Part shown: positions 5,955-14,200 of the stretch, piece by piece
How the letters are laid out: each line of letters begins with the position of its first letter
Numbering within the stretch: the stretch's first letter is position 1
NCBI GenBank assembly: GCA_022402405.1
Contig: JAKRSG010000162.1
Coordinates: 1 to 16,364, forward strand
Source of the DNA: Bacteroidia bacterium
GTDB taxonomy: Bacteria > Bacteroidota > Bacteroidia > UKL13-3
Length of the DNA: 16,364 bases
Reading direction: 5' to 3'
Translations under genes and position numbers: made by a program
The notes under the pieces: generated by a model
Told to the model about the DNA's origin: nothing
The model's database searches: none
What the model saw: only the letters and a program-made list of their open reading frames with translations

Positions 5955-7070
5955 ATGAAATGGTTAACACAAATTAGTAGAGTTTTAGTAGGCATTTTAT
6001 TTATTATTTCGGGATTAATAAAAGCAAACGACACACTTGGTTTTAGCTATAAATTAGTAGAATATTTTGAAATATTCAATACTCAATTTTTAGACCCATT
6101 TGCGGTAATTATAAGTATGATTATTTGCATTTTTGAAATTGTAAGTGGCGTGGCCCTGTTATTAGGCATTTATAACAAACTTAATGCTTGGTTACTTTTG
6201 TTGTTAATAATATTCTTTACATTATTAACAGGCTATAGTGCCATTACTCACAAGGTTACAGACTGCGGTTGTTTTGGCGACGCTCTTAAACTAACGCCAT
6301 TTACCAGCTTTATGAAAGATGTGGTATTGCTATTGTTAATAGTATTTATTTTCATAGGTACTTCATTTATAAAACCTCTCTTTTCATTAACCATTTCCAA
6401 TATTGCACTTTCGGTTTCATTTTTAGTGTCGGTTGCTTTTACCATGTATACCTATTTCTTTTTACCTGTAAAAGACTTTTTACCATACAAGGTTGGTAAC
6501 AATATTCAAGAACTAACTTTGGTGCCAGAAGGTGCACCCAAAGACGTGGTAGAAATGATGTTTATTTACGAGAAGGCTGGCCAGACTTTTGAGTTTAAAG
6601 CCGACCAATTACCAGAAGATTTGGATGCCTATAATTTTATTGACAGAAAAGATGTAGTAATTCAAAAAGGGTTCACCCCACCTATTCATGACTTCAAAAT
6701 TTATGATAAAACGAGCATCGAGCTCACAGATAGCTTTTTCAGAGATGCCGGATATAAATTACTTTTGGTTCAGACCAAATTGAATAAAAGTAAAACCGGA
6801 CTTGAAACTAAAATAAAACAGTTGAGCGAAGATTGGATAGGTTCAGGCAAGGCGTTTTGGGCGCTTACATCTAGTAATTTGGAAGAGTCTGATGCGTATG
6901 CAAAATCTCATAACTTTAACTTTAGCTATCACAACATGGATGATATCCCTTTAAAATCTATGGTTAGAAGCAATCCAGGAGTTATTTTACTAAAAGGAAA
7001 TGTAGTAGTTAAAAAATGGAGCGCCTACCAAATTCCAAGTTGGGAAACCATTCAAAAATTGTTACAATAA
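5955..7070 (+). CDS. BT_3928-like membrane protein (DoxX/MauE fold with C-terminal thioredoxin-like part)
   Basis: A 371-residue inner-membrane protein. The N-terminal 170 residues have about five transmembrane segments (roughly 8-24, 47-71, 77-97, 120-138 and 146-170), in the DoxX/MauE style, with the characteristic loop TDCGCFGDALKL (102-113) carrying Cys104 and Cys106. Residues from about 175 to the end are soluble and resemble the thioredoxin-like tail of this Bacteroidota family (ending KSMVRSNPGVILLKGNVVVKKW), but no CxxC is present. MauE-type proteins assist disulfide-related maturation in the periplasm, so a redox role built on the CGC loop is possible; this is inference. ATG 5955. 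It sits between the DUF1599 gene (25-base gap) and aroK (8-base gap) and is likely co-transcribed with both. Confidence 0.85.
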   Translation: MKWLTQISRVLVGILFIISGLIKANDTLGFSYKLVEYFEIFNTQFLDPFAVIISMIICIFEIVSGVALLLGIYNKLNAWLLLLLIIFFTLLTGYSAITHKVTDCGCFGDALKLTPFTSFMKDVVLLLLIVFIFIGTSFIKPLFSLTISNIALSVSFLVSVAFTMYTYFFLPVKDFLPYKVGNNIQELTLVPEGAPKDVVEMMFIYEKAGQTFEFKADQLPEDLDAYNFIDRKDVVIQKGFTPPIHDFKIYDKTSIELTDSFFRDAGYKLLLVQTKLNKSKTGLETKIKQLSEDWIGSGKAFWALTSSNLEESDAYAKSHNFNFSYHNMDDIPLKSMVRSNPGVILLKGNVVVKKWSAYQIPSWETIQKLLQ

Positions 7071-7078
7071 ATAGTTTT

Positions 7079-7600
7079 GTGAAACAGCATATCGTTTTGG
7101 TAGGTATGCCGGGCTGCGGTAAAACCAGTACCGCAAAAAAGTTAGCCCGCTTATTTAAGTGCGATTGGTATGACTTAGACATGCTGATAAGCGATTCTAC
7201 AAACAAAAGTATTTCCCAGCTCTTTGAAGATTTAGGTGAAGAAAAATTCAGAGAAATTGAACGCTTAGAATTGCAAAAGTGGCAAGTTGATAAGCCAAGT
7301 ATACTTGCTACCGGCGGAGGAACACCTGCCTTTTTTGATAATATGAATTATATAAACGCTATAGGAGTGAGTGTTTATTTAGAGGCTAATGAAAAGTTTT
7401 TATACGATAGATTAAGCAGTAAAAAAGATGAAAGACCTATGTTTAGCGGACTTTCTGAGGGAGATATTCGTGTTAAATTATCTAAAATTTTAGCGCAAAG
7501 AGAATTTTTTTATAAAAAAGCAAAATATACTTTTAAACTACCAATTAAAGCAATAGAACAATTGATTTACAAAGAGTTAACTAGAAATAACTCCATATAA
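7079..7600 (+). CDS. aroK: Shikimate kinase
   Basis: Phosphorylates shikimate at the 3-hydroxyl with ATP, on the path to chorismate. From GTG 7079 the protein has 173 residues, the normal family length. Seen motifs: Walker A GMPGCGKTS (9-17), shikimate-binding DLD (32-34, Asp34), Arg58 in EKFREIE, the GGG motif in ATGGGTP (79-81), the lid Arg119 in DERPMF and Arg141. With this start Asp34 and Arg58 fall at the numbers used for well-studied shikimate kinases, which supports GTG 7079. The longer frame from ATG 7016 would overlap the previous gene by 55 bases and add 21 unrelated residues. Eight bases after the upstream stop, so probably translated from the same message. Confidence 0.92.
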   Translation: MKQHIVLVGMPGCGKTSTAKKLARLFKCDWYDLDMLISDSTNKSISQLFEDLGEEKFREIERLELQKWQVDKPSILATGGGTPAFFDNMNYINAIGVSVYLEANEKFLYDRLSSKKDERPMFSGLSEGDIRVKLSKILAQREFFYKKAKYTFKLPIKAIEQLIYKELTRNNSI

Positions 7601-7689
7601 ATTAGATGTATTTCTCGTTTTAAAACGCTTAAACTGTGTAGAATTTAAACGACTAAAAAAACTTTTTTTTTCAAAAGCTTTGAAAACAC

Positions 7690-7719
7690 TTGACAATTCA
7701 AAATCCTTTGCTAAGTTTG
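7690..7719 (+). promoter_or_regulatory. Bacteroidota-type promoter for the HU gene
   Basis: TTG (7690-7692, within TTGACA), a 19-base spacer, then TAAGTTTG (7712-7719): a full match to TTG-N(17-23)-TAnnTTTG. Transcription should start near 7725, about 23 bases before the ATG at 7748. This is the best promoter in the window, as expected for an abundant protein. Confidence 0.75.
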
Positions 7720-7747
7720 TTATGCAAAACTTTTAATTAAATACTAT

Positions 7748-8020
7748 ATGAACAAACAAGACTTAATCGATTCAATGGCAAAAGCTGCCGGTGTTACTAA
7801 GGTTCAAGCGCAAGCTGCTTTAGATGCTTTCATGAGCTCAACACAAACTGCTTTAAAGAAAGGCGACAAAGTAATCCTTGTAGGATTTGGTACTTTCTCT
7901 GTTACTAAGCGTGCTGCACGCAAAGGACGTAATCCTCAAACTGGAAAAGAAATTAACATCCCTGCAAAAAAGGTTGTTAAATTCAAAGCTGGTGCTGGAT
8001 TACAAGCTAAAGTAAAGTAA
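7748..8020 (+). CDS. hup: HU family DNA-binding protein
   Basis: A 90-residue nucleoid protein that binds and bends DNA without strong sequence preference, as a dimer. It begins MNKQDLIDSMAKAAGVTK, and has the family signature GFGTFSVTKRAARKGRNPQTG (about 47-67) followed by the DNA-binding arm and the KEINIPAKKVVKFKAGAGL tail typical of HU. Complete and of standard length. Transcribed alone: it has its own strong promoter (7690-7719) and a strong terminator just downstream (8041-8071). ATG start at 7748. Confidence 0.97.
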   Translation: MNKQDLIDSMAKAAGVTKVQAQAALDAFMSSTQTALKKGDKVILVGFGTFSVTKRAARKGRNPQTGKEINIPAKKVVKFKAGAGLQAKVK

Positions 8021-8040
8021 TTTACACATAAGAAAATAAA

Positions 8041-8071
8041 AAAACCACCTTACACAAGGTGGTTTTTTTTT
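8041..8071. terminator. Bidirectional intrinsic terminator between HU and the PyrR-like gene
   Basis: AAAACCACCTT, loop ACAC, AAGGTGGTTTT: an 11-bp perfect stem with a T tract of nine bases (8063-8071) on the plus strand and an A tract before it, which gives a T tract on the minus strand. It serves the HU gene and the convergent minus-strand gene ending at 8088. Confidence 0.9.
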
Positions 8072-8087
8072 GCCCTTATTCTAATTT

Positions 8088-8585
8088 CTATTGAAGATAC
8101 ACATTAACCTTATTGGCCTTGAAAGTTACATTAACATGATCTTGTAATGTGGTTTGTAAAGACAAGCCAATAAAATCTGCAGATACCGGAAAACTCCTAT
8201 GATTTCTATCTACCAACACCGCCACATGTATGCTTTTTATATTAAACTGCAAAAAAGGATGCATGCCAAAAACCAAAGTTCTACCGGTGTTTAATACATC
8301 ATCGAAAAGTACAATTGCCTTATCGTTGCAAAGTTTGGCATTAATATTAGCCTCAGCCGAATTAAAAGCAGGCTTATCTTTAGATAATTTAACCTCTACA
8401 AAATGTACTTTTATTTTAGATATTTCTTGTAATTCGGCCTGAACCAATTTTGCGATATCTACTCCCTGACCCACAATGCCAGCAAAAACAAGTTCTTTTT
8501 GGTCGAAATGCTTCTCAAAAATCTGATAAGCCATCCTTTTAATTATTTTTTGAACCTGCGCATGCGCTAAAATTTGTGTTTTCAT
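8088..8585 (-). CDS. PyrR-like phosphoribosyltransferase
   Basis: A type I phosphoribosyltransferase of 165 residues. The PRPP-binding loop is IVLFDDVLNTGRTL (91-104), and VAVLVDRNHRSFPVSADFIG (121-140) matches the PyrR signature (LVDRGHRELPI...ADYVG). PyrR proteins regulate pyrimidine genes by RNA binding and also have uracil phosphoribosyltransferase activity. Here there are no pyrimidine genes nearby and no recognisable attenuator, so an enzymatic or unrelated regulatory role is as likely, and I leave the symbol empty. ATG 8585, stop at 8088; shares a bidirectional terminator with HU. The 184 bases between its start and rpmE2 hold the rpmE2 promoter, but no clear promoter of its own was seen. 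Confidence 0.85.
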   Translation of the reverse strand: MKTQILAHAQVQKIIKRMAYQIFEKHFDQKELVFAGIVGQGVDIAKLVQAELQEISKIKVHFVEVKLSKDKPAFNSAEANINAKLCNDKAIVLFDDVLNTGRTLVFGMHPFLQFNIKSIHVAVLVDRNHRSFPVSADFIGLSLQTTLQDHVNVTFKANKVNVYLQ

Positions 8586-8716
8586 TGCATTTATTTTTTA
8601 AACAAGTGCTTGTAAAGCCCAGTAAAATGTTAATATTTGGCTGCAATTTAGAGCAAATTTCATCAAACTGAGTATTTTTGTGAGAAATAGACAAGAAAAA
8701 AAATTTGTTTATAAAT

Positions 8717-8746
8717 TTTGAAAATGAATAAAAACTCATATTTTTG
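8717..8746 (+). promoter_or_regulatory. Bacteroidota-type promoter for rpmE2
   Basis: TTTG (8717-8720), an 18-base spacer, then TATTTTTG (8739-8746) followed by C. Transcription should start near 8752, giving a leader of about 18 bases before the ATG at 8770. With so short a leader there is no room for an L31-binding autoregulatory structure. Confidence 0.7.
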
Positions 8747-8769
8747 CGCTCCTAAATTTTGTAAACGAG

Positions 8770-9024
8770 ATGAAAGAAGGTATCCACCCAAAAAACTATA
8801 GAAAAGTGGTTTTCGAAGACATGTCAAATGACTACATGTTTATTTGTCAAAGTACTGTAGACACAAAAGAGACCATTCAGTATGAAGATGGTAACGAGTA
8901 TCCATTATTTAAATTGGATATTTCTTACAAATCTCATCCATTTTTCACTGGCCAATCTATGTTTATAGATACAGCAGGTCGTATTGATAAGTTCAAAAAA
9001 CGCTATCAGAAAAAAGCGGATTAA
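8770..9024 (+). CDS. rpmE2: 50S ribosomal protein L31, type B
   Basis: An 84-residue L31 of type B, recognisable from MKEGIHPKNYRKVVFEDM at the N-terminus, SHPFFTGQ (about 56-63) and the end region DTAGRIDKFKKRYQKK (67-82). It has a single cysteine (Cys26) and lacks the CxxC pairs that bind zinc in type A L31, so it is the zinc-independent form. It has its own promoter and a terminator directly after the gene. ATG start at 8770. Confidence 0.95.
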   Translation: MKEGIHPKNYRKVVFEDMSNDYMFICQSTVDTKETIQYEDGNEYPLFKLDISYKSHPFFTGQSMFIDTAGRIDKFKKRYQKKAD

Positions 9025-9033
9025 TAAAATTCG

Positions 9034-9066
9034 AAAGCCTTCACATCATGTGAAGGCTTTTTTTTT
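9034..9066 (+). terminator. Intrinsic terminator of rpmE2
   Basis: AAAGCCTTCAC, loop ATCAT, GTGAAGGCTTT: an 11-bp perfect stem ending in nine T bases (9058-9066). It lies 10 bases after the rpmE2 stop. Confidence 0.92.
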
Positions 9067-9109
9067 AGTGCTTTCCTGCCTAATTTAGCAGCCTCATAAA
9101 TCATTTGCT

Positions 9110-10327
9110 ATGACGCATTATATTTTTTTCGACCCACAAGTAAACCGTGGAAATCTCTTACCTTTTACCTTTACTCGTCCGGTTGCCAACCTCAGAGTAG
9201 GAATTTTAACCATCGACGAAAAATGGAAAAAAAATATAGGAGATGCTATCTACAGTTACCTTACTCAGGACTACTTAAGTGAGAAATACCCTATTGTAGA
9301 AGGAGTAAAAAATATTTTTATAAACGGAAGTATTTCTCCTACCCCACAATTGTTATCTGAAATAAAAGAACTAAAAAGTAACAAACAAGCACTCGTTTCA
9401 AATAATCAACTAATTGCGGTTTATTTAGAGAATTGCCAGGATTTTACAGAGGATATATCAGCGTTTCACTGCATAGAAAGTCAGGAAAGCAACTATATCC
9501 AATTAAACTATACTTACGATATTTTTGCTAAAAACGGGGCCGCTATCGAAGAGGATTTCGCTCTTTTAACAGCAGGCAGAAAATCACAAGAAATTCCAGC
9601 TGGAAATCAATGGGTTCAGCCAGAAAGAATATTTATTGAGGAAGGGGCTAAGATTTCGTTTTCGATTTTAAATGCTTCTACCGGGCCCATATACATTGGC
9701 AAAAATGCTGAAATAATGGACGGCTGCAAAATTCGTGGTCCGTTTGCGATGTGCGAAGATTCTGGATTAAAAATGGACGCCAAAATTTATGGCCCTACCA
9801 CAGTTGGTCCGCATTGCAAAGTAGGAGGCGAAGTAAACAATGCCATGTTTTATGCATACAGCAACAAAGGCCATGATGGATTTGTTGGAAATGCCGTAAT
9901 TGGCGAATGGGTAAACATGGGCGCAGACACCAACAACTCCAACTTAAAAAACACGTACGACGAAGTAAAATTGTGGAATTACCGCAGTAACAAATTTGAG
10001 AAAACGGGCCTTACATTTTGCGGATTAATGATGGCCGACCATGCAAAATGTGGTATCAATACCATGTTTAATACTGGCACCGTGGTAGGTGTGGGTGCCA
10101 ATATTTTTGGTGCTGGTTTCCCTAGAAATTTCATCCCAAGTTTTAGCTGGGGAGGTGCACAAGGCTTTGAGACTTTTGTGTTAAACAAATTTTTTAAAAC
10201 AGCAGAAGCCGTTTGCAAAAGAAGAAATATTGAATTAAGCGAAGCAGATAGAAACATATTAAAACACGTTTTTGAAGAAAGCAAAACATATAGATTTTGG
10301 GAAAACCAAGAGTCTTCAAAAGCATAA
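9110..10327 (+). CDS. glmU: Alternate-type GlmU: sugar nucleotidyltransferase with left-handed beta-helix
   Basis: A 405-residue protein of the alternate bacterial GlmU type found in Bacteroidota, expected to make UDP-N-acetylglucosamine from glucosamine-1-phosphate, acetyl-CoA and UTP for cell wall and LPS synthesis. The N-terminal part begins YIFFDPQVNRGNLLPFT followed by TRPVANLRVGI (22-32); it lacks the GxGTRM loop of classic GlmU. From about residue 190 to 330 hexapeptide-like turns form a left-handed beta-helix (GPIYIGKNAEIMDGCKIRG, IYGPTTVGPHCKVGG, NAVIGEWVNMGADTNNSN). The C-terminal 60 residues are charged and helical. ATG 9110. tpiA follows after 11 bases, so the two are likely co-transcribed. 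Only a weak promoter-like TAATTTAG (9081-9088) is seen upstream. Substrate specificity cannot be proven from sequence. Confidence 0.85.
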   Translation: MTHYIFFDPQVNRGNLLPFTFTRPVANLRVGILTIDEKWKKNIGDAIYSYLTQDYLSEKYPIVEGVKNIFINGSISPTPQLLSEIKELKSNKQALVSNNQLIAVYLENCQDFTEDISAFHCIESQESNYIQLNYTYDIFAKNGAAIEEDFALLTAGRKSQEIPAGNQWVQPERIFIEEGAKISFSILNASTGPIYIGKNAEIMDGCKIRGPFAMCEDSGLKMDAKIYGPTTVGPHCKVGGEVNNAMFYAYSNKGHDGFVGNAVIGEWVNMGADTNNSNLKNTYDEVKLWNYRSNKFEKTGLTFCGLMMADHAKCGINTMFNTGTVVGVGANIFGAGFPRNFIPSFSWGGAQGFETFVLNKFFKTAEAVCKRRNIELSEADRNILKHVFEESKTYRFWENQESSKA

Positions 10328-10338
10328 ATAAACTAGTT

Positions 10339-11103
10339 ATGAGAAAAAAGATTATTGCCGGAAATTGGAAAATGAACAAGACTCTAGAAGAAGGAATGGG
10401 ACTTGTTTCGGAGATTAGTAACATGTTAAAAGACGAGTATAAAGGAAGTGCACACGCTTTGATTATTCCTCCGTTTATTCATTTAAACTCGGTAAGCAAA
10501 CTCATTGCCGATAATTCTAAACTAAGTTTAGGAGCGCAAAATTGCAGCAACCACAAAAGTGGTGCCTATACTGGAGAAATAAGCGTAGACATGCTTAAAA
10601 GCTGTGGTTGCAGTTATGTAATCATTGGACATAGCGAAAGAAGAGAATATTTTAACGAGCATAATGCTTGGTTAGCCCAAAAAGTAGATGCTGTTTTATC
10701 TGCACATTTATCACCTATTTATTGCTGTGGAGAAACCTTAAGCGAGCGCGAAGAAAACAAGCATTTTGAGGTATTAGAAAAACAGGTAATTGAAGGTTTG
10801 TTTCATTTAACTGAAGAACAAATTAAGCAGGTAGTTATTGCCTATGAGCCAGTTTGGGCAATTGGCACTGGCAAAACAGCAAGTACTGCTCAGGCACAAG
10901 AAATTCATGCTTTTATTAGAGGTTTACTAGCCAAAAAATACAGCGATGCCGTTGCACAAGAAATTACTATTCAATATGGTGGTAGTGTAAAACCAGAAAA
11001 CGCTGCCGAATTATTTGCTGCACCAGATATAGACGGAGCTCTTGTGGGCGGTGCGGCCTTGCAAAGCAGAAGCTTTGTAGATATTATTAAGGCTATGGCC
11101 TAA
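10339..11103 (+). CDS. tpiA: Triosephosphate isomerase
   Basis: Interconverts dihydroxyacetone phosphate and glyceraldehyde 3-phosphate in glycolysis. From ATG 10339 the protein has 254 residues, the usual length. Catalytic residues are visible: Lys11 in AGNWKMNKT, His98 in IIGHSERR (95-102), and Glu170 in AYEPVWAIGTGKTAS (168-182), the last including the mobile loop. The phosphate-binding QYGGSVKP (212-219) and GALVGGAAL (233-241) are present. The frame is open up to an ATG at 10297 inside glmU, but only ATG 10339 gives the canonical N-terminus. Eleven bases after glmU; an inverted repeat follows it. Confidence 0.97.
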   Translation: MRKKIIAGNWKMNKTLEEGMGLVSEISNMLKDEYKGSAHALIIPPFIHLNSVSKLIADNSKLSLGAQNCSNHKSGAYTGEISVDMLKSCGCSYVIIGHSERREYFNEHNAWLAQKVDAVLSAHLSPIYCCGETLSEREENKHFEVLEKQVIEGLFHLTEEQIKQVVIAYEPVWAIGTGKTASTAQAQEIHAFIRGLLAKKYSDAVAQEITIQYGGSVKPENAAELFAAPDIDGALVGGAALQSRSFVDIIKAMA

Positions 11104-11118
11104 TTCTATCAGGTTAAA

Positions 11119-11158
11119 TTACAGTTAGCTTTTGATTATTTCATCAAGCTAACTGTAA
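11119..11158. terminator. 13-bp perfect inverted repeat after tpiA, possible terminator
   Basis: TTACAGTTAGCTT (11119-11131) and its exact reverse complement AAGCTAACTGTAA (11146-11158), separated by 14 bases. It starts 15 bases after the tpiA stop, so a transcription end is the simplest reading, but it is AT-rich and lacks a T tract on the plus strand. A protein-binding palindrome cannot be excluded. Confidence 0.5.
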
Positions 11159-11245
11159 AATAATCCTGCGCTTTTCATAATTCATTCGTATTTTGCCCGT
11201 TCATTCATTAAGCTACTTACACTAGCCTTTTGATAAGCAAAAAAT

Positions 11246-14200
11246 ATGAAAAGAATTATTGCCTTAACTGTTATTTTAAGCTGTTGCCTTACCAGCGTTT
11301 TTGCTCAAAGACCAAACAGCTTTTCGTTTGACCCAAACGTTTTTATTAACGAACTTGAAGCCTACGTAAATACTGCCACTAAAAGAGAAATCAAAGATCT
11401 AGGTGAAGAATTTTCTGGGCATTATAGAAGTGGAAAATTTACCACCCAACAAAAAACACAAATCATAAAACAGAGCAATGATATGCTCAACGCAGGCTGT
11501 CAGTTAAGCCCCGATTTTGAAGGTTATTTACAAACCATAAATGCATTAGTTAGCAATAACTACATGAATAAATTTGATGGGTGGCACAAAACTTTATCAG
11601 CAGCACTTAAAAAGAGTAAAGACGATTTTCAGAAGTTTTTACTGGTATCTAAAAACATCTTTTCAGAAAACAAAATCCTTGTTTTGGGCGGTTATACCTG
11701 GATTAGCAGCAATGCTGATGCAGAATTAATCATCGATAAAGAACCATTATTTCAGTTTAAAAAACTTGATTTGATCTGTTACACTCCAGGCGATACATTT
11801 GAATTATACAATACAAGCGGCAAGTTCTACCCAAGTAAAAACTTATGGGTAGGAAAAGGCGGTAAAATTGATTGGACACGCGTTGGGCTCGACTCAAACC
11901 GAGTTTATGCCACCATTAAAAACTATAAAATTGACCTAACAAACGGCGAATTAGTTGCCGATTCAAGCACCTTTTACAACTTAGATATTTCTGGAAAACC
12001 TATGCTGGGTAAAGTAACCGATAGACCCATGGGGAAATCGCAAGGTGAAAAGAGTATCTATCCTCAATTTGAGGGCTATTTTACTACTTTTACAGGTGCT
12101 AGCTATGGCAAAGCTAAATTTAAAGGCGGATTTGGTATGCGAGGTGCATTGGTGATTGGAAGAGGCAATACAACGCAAAAAGCTGAGTTATGGTTTACTT
12201 TCAAAAGCAAGCCTTTCTTAAAAATACAATCACCAGAATTTTTTGTTAGAGAAGACCGTATTTCAGTTGAAAAAGCAGAGGTTACCATTTACCTTGATAA
12301 AGATTCTATTTACCACCCACAATTAGCCTTTAATTATTTAATAGATAAAGACCGTTTAACTCTATACCGCGACAATAAAATGGGTATGTCGTCGGCTCCA
12401 TTCATGGATAATTATCACAATGTAGAGTTCTTTGTAGATGAGATTAGATGGGATTTAAACAGTCCGAAAATAGAGTTAGATAATATATCTGGGGATGTAC
12501 CTGCCATATTCGAATCTATCAATTACTTCCGAGATATTAATTACGAACGATTAGGTTCAGTACTCTCTTATAACCCCCTACAACGCATAAAGAAATATTG
12601 TGAAGATAGAAAAATTACAAGCTTTGATTTAGAAACCTACAGAGCTGTTTTTAAGAGCAACTTGAGTGAAATGAGAACTCAAATGATAGACTTAAATGAT
12701 AAAGGTTTTGTAAACTTTGATGCTGCCAATAATATCGTTCATGTAAAAAGGAAACTCATCGATTACGTAAATGCGCACAATGGAAGAACCGATTACGATG
12801 CTATTCTTTTTAAATCTATCATCAGTGGTTTGCCAAATGCTCATATAAGTTTAATTAACAACGACCTTGTAGTGCAAGGTGTTCCTAAGTTTTTCTTTAG
12901 CGATTCACAAAATGTATACATCTTACCAAGGGAGCAGGTAATTACCATGAAGAAAAATAGAAACATGGATTTTTCTGGTAAGTTAAGAGCAGGGATGGCC
13001 GATTTTTATGGAAGTAACTTTGCTTTTGATTACAATAATTTTAAGATCAGACTAAACAATGTAGACTCCCTAAAATTCCTTTATCCCGACGATTCTGTTG
13101 GCATGATGCGTCACGTAAAAAGTGTGCTTCAAAACATTTATGGCACCCTTGAAATCGACTATCCTTACAATAAATCTGGTAGAAGAAAATACCCTAAATA
13201 CCCAGTGTTTACTTCAGAAGTAGGGTCGCAAGTGTATTACGATTACCCTACTACCATGAAAGGGACTTACGATAGGAATAGATTTTACTTCAATGTTGAT
13301 CCATTTACCTTAGATAGTTTGGCCGATTTAAATCTTTATACACTCGCTTTAGGTGGTACCTTTCACTCGGGAGGAATATTACCAGAAATGAAGCAAGAAA
13401 TATACTTACAGCCGGATAAATCATTGGGATTCTATATACCAAATGATGAAACTACTAAGTATAGTTTATATGGAGGAAAAGGCTCGGCAATAATGGATTT
13501 AAGACTGAGTAATGATGGACTTATAGGTGATGGTACGCTATCTTATCTAGCGTCTAGAACATCCTCTCATAGATTCGAGTTTATGCTAGATTCTATGAAC
13601 TCCAATAGCCATATGTTTGAAAACGATAGAACCTCTCTCTTCCCTACAGTTATTAAATCGCCAAATGTATTCAACCACTGGATTCCTTATCAAGATACCA
13701 TGTTTATAACCAACAAAGGTGAGCCAATGAAAATTGCATATGATGGAGCCAAATTATATGGAACCATTATCCTTACACCAAAAGCCATGAATGCAAAAGG
13801 TAATATGGATATTGAAGGAGGAAAAATTGATGCAGACTTATTTGAATTAAAACCAACAGAGGTATTATCAAACGATGCTATCTTTAGACAAATGAACCCT
13901 AAAGATACGAGTCAGGTTGCCTTTGCCACCACCAAAGTTAAGGCATACATAAACCTAGAGCAGAAATTTGCAGAATTTACCTACAAAAACTTCCCCGGAA
14001 TTAATAACACATTCATCCTAAATAACTACGCCGGCTCTTTCGAAAAATTAAGATGGGAAATGGTAGAAAAAACCTTAGAGTTTAAAGGTCCGGTTAACGC
14101 CAATAAATTTCAAGCAGCTAGTTATCTTCTGAGCAAAAAAGGGCTGCAAGATAGTTTACAATACGGCGCTGGTTCAGCCAAATTAACCCTAAATGATTAT

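Noticed and set aside
8673..8680. Second TATTTTTG box upstream of rpmE2
   Set aside because: No TTG element lies 17-23 bases upstream, whereas the box at 8739 has one at the correct distance and sits closer to the gene.
9979..10284. Minus-strand 101-residue open frame in glmU
   Set aside because: Antisense shadow of the C-terminal part of the GlmU-type gene.
11189..11195. TATTTTG as a promoter of the giant secreted gene
   Set aside because: The spacing inside the box is one base short of TAnnTTTG and there is no TTG element upstream; too weak to list as a feature.
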